Of a stretch of 40,587 nt of DNA, positions 34,656 through 40,587 are shown one piece after another. The position numbers and the translations under genes are program-made. Each line of letters starts with the position of its first letter. Position 1 is the first letter of the stretch. The notes beneath the pieces were generated by a model. The model ran no database searches. It was not told the DNA's origin and was given only the letters and a program-made list of their open reading frames with translations. Origin of the DNA: Verrucomicrobiia bacterium (GTDB lineage Bacteria; Verrucomicrobiota; Verrucomicrobiia; Verrucomicrobiales; DEV007); NCBI GenBank assembly GCA_020439995.1, contig JAGROY010000117.1, forward strand, positions 1-40,587, in the 5' to 3' direction.

Positions 34656-36503
34656 TCAACAGGAACGTCCGCCTTCTGCCTGCGGGTCACGTCTGGTCAG
34701 AGGTGGCAGCGCCTCTTCCAGTACGCCTTTGGCTTTTGGCCAGGCAGCAAGGGCTTCGAAGACGATCCAGCCTTCAAGAGCCAGAGTAGCCAGACCGAAT
34801 GCACCGAGAAGATAGTTCGGGACTTTTCCAGTAAGCCACGCGCTGTCGCCGACAAACAACTGCATGAACAAGGCTCCAGCGGGCAGGACAAGCATAAAGA
34901 TCGCAGGGATAACGATAAACCAGACGGGCAATTGGCGACGCCACATCCAGAACAGAATGACGAGGAATGCCAGACCGCCCAGCAACTGATTGGTGGCACC
35001 GAACAGGGGCCAGAGAATGAGGCCACCTTTGCCAAGATTATCCATGGCCCAGGTGGCACCGGGAGCGGGCATTGCGGCGATGAGCCCAGCCAGCACAACG
35101 GCAAAAATGGTGGCGGTGTGTTTGTTAGTGAGAACATTGATCTTAAATGCGCCCGCGAGTTCCTGGGTCACATAACGCTGCAGCCGACAGGCGGTATCGA
35201 GGGTTGTGGCGGCAAACGAAGCGACAAAAACGCCCATGAGGGCGACGGCGAAGGCAGCAGGCAGGCCGAGAGCTTTGAGGAAATTGGCGGATCCATCGAC
35301 GAATGCGCCAACCGCGAGTTTACTTGAAGCTCCCCAGTTGTCATATCTTGCCAGATAAGCCGCCTTTCCCGTCAGCACTGAGCCATCGTCGGTTCCAGGA
35401 ATTCCAAGACCGAGTCCCGCGACACATGCGATGATCACCAGCACAGCCAGGAATCCTTCCGTCAGCATGGAGCCATAGCCGACAGCCTGGGCATCGGTTT
35501 CGCACTGGAGTTGCTTCGATGAGGTTCCAGAGGATACGAGACAATGGAATCCCGAAATGGCACCGCACGCGATAGTGACAAAGAGAAAGGGAAAAATCAA
35601 CGGTGCTCCCATGGGCGCGTCCGTGCCCGCTCGGATGGCTGGCGCCACGATTTCGAGACTCTGCCGTGCGCCATTGACGTCTACTCCAAACACGCCAGCG
35701 ACAATGAGTCCGACAACGATCAGTCCCAGCGCCGACAGCAGCTGTAGTGAATTGATAAAGTCCCGGGGTTGCAGCAGCGTCCACACTGGCAGTACCGATG
35801 CGACGTAAGAATACACTAACAGAATTACGACCCAGACCAGAATCGGAAGACTGGCAAGCCACTGATTCCAGGCATGAAGAAATCCCCAGTCTCCGAAGTA
35901 GACGGTGAGGTACATGACAGCGAGGGCCATCAGCGAGGGCACCAGTAAACTTGCGCCTTTCCTGTGCAACCACACCCCAATCGCCACTGCGATGGGAATC
36001 TGGATCAGGCAGGGAACGATCGATTGAGGATAGGCTTTGAAAACACCGGCAATCACCAGGCCGAAAATTGCTAGAACGATCGTCAACGCCAGGAACAGAA
36101 GCGCCAGGAAAAGGAACCGAGTGCGCGGTGCCAATACCCGCCCTGCCACGTCGCCAACCGTCTGACCACGATTGCGAATCGAGACTACCAGAGCACCGAA
36201 GTCATGCACGGCACCGATAAAAATGGATCCAAACACTACCCACAGCAACGCGGGCACCCAGCCCCAGATCACTGCCAGCGCAGGCCCCACTATAGGCCCA
36301 GTGCCAGCGATCGATGTGAAGTGATGCCCGAATAGCACAAACTTGTTGGTCGGGACAAAATCAACGTCGTCCCGAAGCTCGCGGCTCGGGGGCGCGGTGT
36401 CAGGATTCAGTTTGAATATCTTCCTGGCCAGCCACCGTCCGTAGGTATTGTAGGCGACGATGTAGAGAACGAGAGCACCGACTGCGATGAGAAGGGTTTG
36501 CAT
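34656..36503 (-). CDS. cstA: CstA-type carbon starvation / pyruvate-peptide transporter
   Basis: A 615-residue polytopic inner-membrane protein. CstA members import peptides or pyruvate, often under carbon limitation. Start at the ATG 36503 (MQTLLIAVGALVLYIVAYNT), as the open frame to 36608 runs through the terminator hairpin of the upstream gene. Family motifs include FGHHFTSIAGTGPIVGPALA, WVVFGSIFIGAVHDFGALVV, SGFHCLVSSGTSSKQL and AATTLDTACRLQRYV. At least a dozen hydrophobic segments are visible. The upstream minus-strand gene is separated by 134 bases and a strong terminator, so cstA probably has its own promoter. Confidence 0.95.
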   Translation of the reverse strand: MQTLLIAVGALVLYIVAYNTYGRWLARKIFKLNPDTAPPSRELRDDVDFVPTNKFVLFGHHFTSIAGTGPIVGPALAVIWGWVPALLWVVFGSIFIGAVHDFGALVVSIRNRGQTVGDVAGRVLAPRTRFLFLALLFLALTIVLAIFGLVIAGVFKAYPQSIVPCLIQIPIAVAIGVWLHRKGASLLVPSLMALAVMYLTVYFGDWGFLHAWNQWLASLPILVWVVILLVYSYVASVLPVWTLLQPRDFINSLQLLSALGLIVVGLIVAGVFGVDVNGARQSLEIVAPAIRAGTDAPMGAPLIFPFLFVTIACGAISGFHCLVSSGTSSKQLQCETDAQAVGYGSMLTEGFLAVLVIIACVAGLGLGIPGTDDGSVLTGKAAYLARYDNWGASSKLAVGAFVDGSANFLKALGLPAAFAVALMGVFVASFAATTLDTACRLQRYVTQELAGAFKINVLTNKHTATIFAVVLAGLIAAMPAPGATWAMDNLGKGGLILWPLFGATNQLLGGLAFLVILFWMWRRQLPVWFIVIPAIFMLVLPAGALFMQLFVGDSAWLTGKVPNYLLGAFGLATLALEGWIVFEALAAWPKAKGVLEEALPPLTRRDPQAEGGRSC

Positions 36504-36576
36504 GGTTTGGCAGAAGTTGGGTTGAGTCGGAACCGTAAGGATCAGAGGGCTGCCCGTGCAAGAAGAATGCGTGCGC

Positions 36577-36616
36577 AAAAAAGCGCCCCACTGCCGAATG
36601 CTCAGCAATGGGGCGC
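36577..36616 (-). terminator. strong intrinsic terminator after the cupredoxin-fusion gene
   Basis: On the minus strand, GCGCCCCATTGC (36616-36605) pairs with GCAGTGGGGCGC (36594-36583) over 12 positions with one G-T wobble around a 10-base loop. Six T residues follow (36582-36577). It lies 22 bases after the stop of the gene at 36638-39586 and before cstA. This is the clearest intrinsic terminator in the window. Confidence 0.88.
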
Positions 36617-36637
36617 CGGGAAGTGCTGGAATATTTG

Positions 36638-39586
36638 TTATTCCGTTACCTTCATGACACCACGCATGAGGATGTGGTGACCGGGGAAGGTGCAGACGAA
36701 TGGGTAGTCGCCAGCTTTTGCCGGAGCGGTGAACTCAAGCTCCGCTTCACCACGATGATCAATCAACTTGGTGGACGCGATGATCTTGTCGCTCTGCGGC
36801 ACCCATTGCAGCTCGAAACCTTTGGCTCCGAGCTGCATTGCAGCCAGGCCCACTTCATCGGCAGCACCGGGCTGGACGATGACGAAGTTGTGCGGCATGA
36901 AGTCTGGATTCACAAAGGTGAGCTTGATCTTCTTGCCTGCCTTGACACTGAATTCTTTAATCGCGAAGTGAAGCTTCTCCACCACTGTGGCGATACGCAC
37001 CTCAGTGAACTCATCGGTATCTGAGATGACGCCAGATTTCTGCGCCACCTCGGCTTTTTCCTCCTCGATAGCTGCCGGGCCGTTCTTGGTGGGATCGGCG
37101 GTGAACCAGTGATGCTGCACGGTGTTGGCGGCAATCCGGGCATGCACCGCAGGTGATCCCAGAAGCGCGGCGAGTAACTCCGGGTTGCGAACATTGTGCT
37201 GCTGATGGAGCCACAGCGCCTCAAGAAGATGGTGTGCGTCCTCCTCTTTCTTCGGGTCGAACTTCTTCATCCACTCCTTGCACGCTGCGATAACTTCTCC
37301 AGTGTCACGGGCACTCAACTCCACACGGGCGCGCTGACGCACCCCATCTACCCGATGCTCAAGAGCTTCGAGAAGCTTGGGAATCGGAGCTCCAGCGATT
37401 TCAACAGGTGCCTGAAGCGGACGATCTTTCGCGATCATCCGGTAGATTCGCCCGTGCTGGTGGTCGCGATTGGGATCGCGCACGTTGTGCTGCATGTGCC
37501 CGATGATCACGTTATGCCAGTCGGCAATGTAAAGAGCGCCATCCGAACCGAACTGAGCATCCGTGGGCCGGAAGTTTTTGTCAGAACTCGATAACAAATC
37601 TCCGATCGGCTCTCCCCAGACTTCACCTGGCTTCGTGGTGGTGGTGACTGTTTTCTTGTCCGCGCCGCGCCCTTCCGTGCGGGTCTGCACTACACCACCG
37701 TCACGATTAAGCTCGTAGCGCTTGATTCCCAGGAATCCAATAGTGTTGCAGATGAGGAATTCCTGCTGCATTTCCTCGGGGAAGTTGTCGCTGGAAACGA
37801 TCTGGTTGGCCGGCACCGGACGGACTTCCTTCTCGAGCAGTTTATACATGCGGAATCCGTTGCCCTCTGGGCGAACCTGGAAGGTGTTACCGCCCGTGCC
37901 ATCGTTAGCATAGTGGTACCCCCAGTAGTCAAAGCTGATGCCGTGCGGATTCGGGCTGTTCCCAGCATGCATCGTGATCGTGTAGCGACGCGGGTCGAAG
38001 CGATACATCGCAGACGCTCCCGTGCTCAATGATGGGCCCCAGGGATGCTCGATGTTGTTGTGGAGGAAGATTCCGCTCTGCCAGTAGATGGCACCATCAG
38101 GTCCGTAGATCAGGTTGTTCGCGGAGTGGTGAGTGTCCGCCGAACCAATTCCCTGAAGATAAACTTCGCGAACGTCGGCCACGTCGTCACCATCGGTGTC
38201 CTTGAGGAAAATGATATCCGGCTGGGATGCAACAAGCACGCCACCATTCCAGAATTCAAATCCCAGCGGGTTGTGCACTTTGGCGAAGGTAATCACCTTA
38301 TCAGCGACGCCGTCACGGTTCTCGTCAGGCAGAATGAGCAGGCGGTCGTTCATTGGCTTGAGAGGCTCCCACTTGGGATACGTCATCCACGCTGCGGCCC
38401 AGAGCCGCCCCTTGCTATCGACGTTTAACTGCACTGGATTCACCAGCTCAGGAAACATCTTCTCGTCTGCAAAGAGATTCACTTCCATTCCCTCGGGCAT
38501 CGACATTTTGGAGATGCCTTCCTGGCCGCTGATGTATTCGAGCGAACCTTCCTTCTCTGCGCTGGAACTGGCACTGCCACCACCCACGTTGCTCTTCACC
38601 GGGACAGGTCCCGGGACATTGCTGTCGTCCACTTTGTAATTCTCCCCCTTGATCGCGGCCCAGATGAGCGGGTCGCGGTTGTCGGTCATGATGTCCAGCA
38701 TCACCAGCTCGTGCTGGAGGACTTCGAAATTGGTCTGATCATCAGTGAATTTCAAACTTGAGCGCCCACCCCATACGTCATTTCCATCCACCGCACGGTA
38801 GCGGTTGTACCAGTGCCAGTTTTTCTCCAGCACTGCTGCACGCAGTGGTTCGATCGCCGGCGACGCCGACACGTTTTCTCCCGTGAGCTGCCCAGCGATA
38901 ATCTCTGCCAGGTGCCGATTTCCCTCCTCGGTCAAATGAATACCGTTGATGGTCTGAGGTGTATCGACTGTGTCGTAAAGCTTTTTGGTTGCCTCGAACA
39001 GTTCAACGAAATCCGTCTTCTTGGCCTCAGCAACTTCCCTGATCGCAGCAGCGTAAAGTGCCAGTCGTGCGTTGTTCGCAGAGCCATCTGGAAGGTTCGG
39101 CGACTTCAGATTCTCGTGGGCAATGGGTGAAAAAAGGACGATACGCGGGGCTTCCTTACCATTGGGTTGGAGCGCTCTGTAGCGGTCTATCATCTCGCCC
39201 AAATCCTTTTTGAAGCCTTCAATTCCCGCCGCGCCCTCGAACGACTCGTTGTAGCCGAAGAGCGCGAAAATGACGTCTGCCTTCACCAGCTTGAGGTAGT
39301 CCTCGTCCGAGGAGAATCCTGAGTTCCGTGGCCGCTTGGTCACCGTATCACCGGGGAATGCCAGATTGCGAAACACGAGGTTCTTGTCGGAGTTTTCATG
39401 CTGTAGCAGCGCCTCCATCCAGCCATGGACTTGAAGGCGGTCGGCCAGGGTGTTGCCAATCACTGCGACATGATCGCCTTTTTTGAACTCAAGCGCTGTG
39501 GCAGCAGAAGTCAAACAAGCACCGCAGGTCGCGCCAAAAAAGGCCAGCTTCCAGAGCTTGATTGAGGATTTAGGGTGTCGGAACAT
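36638..39586 (-). CDS. SGNH-like / PVC propeller dehydrogenase-like / HEAT / cupredoxin fusion protein
   Basis: Exported 982-residue multidomain protein. Signal peptide about 1-32. SGNH-hydrolase-like domain about 36-230, but the nucleophile position reads G44-N45-T46 (no Ser) and the DxxH block reads N214-G-I-H217, so it may be catalytically inactive; G111 and N113 are kept. From about 350 comes a beta-propeller region of the PVC membrane-bound-dehydrogenase type ([51 protein letters not shown]). A helical HEAT-like stretch with [20 protein letters not shown] follows at about 730-850. The C-terminus is an azurin/plastocyanin fold with probable type-1 copper ligands H899 (MPHNF), C965, H970 and M974 ([10 protein letters not shown]). 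No CXXCH motif is present, unlike many relatives. Confidence 0.88.
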   Translation of the reverse strand: MFRHPKSSIKLWKLAFFGATCGACLTSAATALEFKKGDHVAVIGNTLADRLQVHGWMEALLQHENSDKNLVFRNLAFPGDTVTKRPRNSGFSSDEDYLKLVKADVIFALFGYNESFEGAAGIEGFKKDLGEMIDRYRALQPNGKEAPRIVLFSPIAHENLKSPNLPDGSANNARLALYAAAIREVAEAKKTDFVELFEATKKLYDTVDTPQTINGIHLTEEGNRHLAEIIAGQLTGENVSASPAIEPLRAAVLEKNWHWYNRYRAVDGNDVWGGRSSLKFTDDQTNFEVLQHELVMLDIMTDNRDPLIWAAIKGENYKVDDSNVPGPVPVKSNVGGGSASSSAEKEGSLEYISGQEGISKMSMPEGMEVNLFADEKMFPELVNPVQLNVDSKGRLWAAAWMTYPKWEPLKPMNDRLLILPDENRDGVADKVITFAKVHNPLGFEFWNGGVLVASQPDIIFLKDTDGDDVADVREVYLQGIGSADTHHSANNLIYGPDGAIYWQSGIFLHNNIEHPWGPSLSTGASAMYRFDPRRYTITMHAGNSPNPHGISFDYWGYHYANDGTGGNTFQVRPEGNGFRMYKLLEKEVRPVPANQIVSSDNFPEEMQQEFLICNTIGFLGIKRYELNRDGGVVQTRTEGRGADKKTVTTTTKPGEVWGEPIGDLLSSSDKNFRPTDAQFGSDGALYIADWHNVIIGHMQHNVRDPNRDHQHGRIYRMIAKDRPLQAPVEIAGAPIPKLLEALEHRVDGVRQRARVELSARDTGEVIAACKEWMKKFDPKKEEDAHHLLEALWLHQQHNVRNPELLAALLGSPAVHARIAANTVQHHWFTADPTKNGPAAIEEEKAEVAQKSGVISDTDEFTEVRIATVVEKLHFAIKEFSVKAGKKIKLTFVNPDFMPHNFVIVQPGAADEVGLAAMQLGAKGFELQWVPQSDKIIASTKLIDHRGEAELEFTAPAKAGDYPFVCTFPGHHILMRGVMKVTE

Positions 39587-39637
39587 ATGGGATACTTCGG
39601 TAATTTTGGGTTCTTCAGTAAAGGTGGGGAGCTTAGA

Positions 39638-40066
39638 TCAAGCGTAGCGATCTAGCGATCGTAGAATTGCTTCGGACAATGTACGGGATGCTCGCAGCAC
39701 TTCGTGGAAATTCTTTTCCTCATTCACCAGAGCAATGGAGTCGACAGCAGCCTGCACCGTCGCATAGCGCCTGCCTCCCGTGAGGGCCGCGATTTCACCA
39801 AAAATGGCTCCAGCTCCAAGTGTGTCCAGCCGATGTCTGCCACTGGCTTCGCTGGCGAACACATCGAACGAGCCAGCGGTAATGAGAAAGATCTCGTGGC
39901 CGCGCTCCCCTTCCCTGACAGCGACTTCACCCGCTGGAAATTCCCGCGCTACGAATCCGGCAGCCAGGGCCGCGAGGTCTTCTTCCGGCACATCGCGAAA
40001 GACAGTCGAAGCTCTGAGAAGTGCCATCACTTCCCCGGGATCTGCAAAAGTTGACGAAACTTCCAT
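39638..40066 (-). CDS. stand-alone cyclic-nucleotide-binding domain protein
   Basis: A 142-residue soluble protein made almost entirely of one cNMP-binding beta-roll: VFRDVPEEDLAALAAGFVAR, EFPAGEVAVREGERGHEIFL, ITAGSFDVFASE, LGAGAIFGEIAALTGGRRYA and a C-terminal helix. The phosphate-binding cassette GEIAALTGGRRYATV keeps the Gly-Glu and the Arg that contact the cyclic phosphate in CRP-like domains. There is no helix-turn-helix, so it is not a classical CRP regulator. It starts 13 bases after the sulfatase stop, implying co-transcription with that gene. Ligand and partner are unknown. Confidence 0.88.
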   Translation of the reverse strand: MEVSSTFADPGEVMALLRASTVFRDVPEEDLAALAAGFVAREFPAGEVAVREGERGHEIFLITAGSFDVFASEASGRHRLDTLGAGAIFGEIAALTGGRRYATVQAAVDSIALVNEEKNFHEVLRASRTLSEAILRSLDRYA

Positions 40067-40079
40067 TTTTGTAATCTAG

Positions 40080-40587
40080 CTAGTTGGAATCGGACGCGGC
40101 CCGCGCTGCTTCGCCAGCCTTCGCATAGCCATCCTTCAGTGCGTCACAGCGCTGCCTGAGCTGATCCAGAATGCTGGAAAAATGATCGTCCGTGGCCAGG
40201 TTACGCACCTCCCTCGGATCGATTTGAAGGTCGTGAAGAAACTCGTACGGCGGCTCTTGATCAAAGTAGCGGGCATACTTGTAGCGGCTATTGCGCACGC
40301 CTTCCCATTTTGGAATCTGCTTGTGATTCATCAGGTGCTCGCAGAACATGTCACCACGCCAGCCGTCCACGATTTCGCCGCGTACTGTAGGCAACAGCGA
40401 AGCCCCCTGATATGCCTGCGGTTTTGTTACTCCAGCAATGTCTACAATGGTCGCCGGAATGTCGATATTAAGGGTCATGTCTGAAGATGTCTTTGATTGA
40501 TCAGACAGCGCCGGAATGCGAGGATCGTAGATCACCAGGGGCACGCGCAGAGCTTCTTCATAGTGCGACCATTTGCCGGCGAAATTT
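40080..40587 (-). CDS. sulfatase family protein, C-terminal fragment (5' end outside window)
   Basis: C-terminal 169 residues of an exported-type sulfatase that hydrolyses sulfate esters, often of algal or mucin polysaccharides. The frame is open to the window edge, so the catalytic Cys/Ser (formylglycine) motif is out of view. The visible stretch contains the family pattern KWSHYEEALRVPLVIYDPR, then NIDIPATIVDIAGVTKP, GWRGDMFCEHLM, EGVRNSRYKYARYF and YEFLHDLQIDPREVRNLA. The GTG at 40544 is internal to the gene. Substrate cannot be deduced. The gene for the cNMP-domain protein follows 13 bases later. Confidence 0.92.
   Translation of the reverse strand, partial: NFAGKWSHYEEALRVPLVIYDPRIPALSDQSKTSSDMTLNIDIPATIVDIAGVTKPQAYQGASLLPTVRGEIVDGWRGDMFCEHLMNHKQIPKWEGVRNSRYKYARYFDQEPPYEFLHDLQIDPREVRNLATDDHFSSILDQLRQRCDALKDGYAKAGEAARAASDSN

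Noticed and set aside
1..40587. CRISPR array or prophage
   Set aside because: No regularly spaced direct repeats, cas-like products, phage structural genes or integrases were seen.

Overview
The window looks like chromosome of a Gram-negative member of the PVC superphylum, most probably a verrucomicrobium. The support is indirect but consistent. It carries a planctomycete-type cytochrome protein (PSCyt1/DUF1549/DUF1553) next to a DUF1501 protein, very large secreted CotH/lamin-tail proteins, a SUMF1 protein fused to cytochrome-type motifs, and outer-membrane biogenesis genes (LptE, a BamD-like protein). No 16S rRNA or marker phylogeny is available here, so the assignment is an inference.

Layout. 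(1) 1-8834, plus strand: the distal part of a respiratory complex I operon, nuoG (5' end outside the window)-H-I-J-K-L-M-N, with gaps of 3-47 bases. (2) 8861-11237, minus strand: a run of small, mostly unrecognised genes, including an ankyrin-repeat protein, a small membrane protein and one gene that looks frameshifted. (3) 11238-11658: a gene-free stretch holding a cluster of perfect hairpins that looks like a relic mobile or repeat element. It is followed by a minus-strand tRNA-Pro(CGG). (4) 11829-15390, minus strand: a housekeeping cluster in transcriptional order BamD-like, lptE, rsmI, eda. (5) 15506-33223: an export-rich region with a di-CXXCH SUMF1 protein, two giant CotH/lamin-tail proteins, a PSCyt1-LamG-PSD1 protein with its DUF1501 partner, an exported tandem NIPSNAP protein, a Tat-exported SGNH hydrolase and a methyltransferase. 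(6) 33368-40587: a Sel1-like exported protein, a small membrane protein, a CstA transporter, a large SGNH-like/propeller/HEAT/cupredoxin protein, a stand-alone cyclic-nucleotide-binding protein and the C-terminal part of a sulfatase.

How it fits together. Regions 1 and 4 are core energy and envelope functions. Regions 5 and 6 encode many proteins with signal peptides, heme c or type-1 copper motifs, and domains linked to extracellular polymers. This suggests a periplasmic or surface redox and polymer-processing programme typical of PVC bacteria, but no single pathway can be assigned from sequence alone. The least explained parts are the small-gene run at 8.9-11.2 kb, the structured intergenic element at 11.3-11.5 kb, and the large multidomain redox proteins. 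I found no CRISPR array, no transposase and no recognisable prophage gene.
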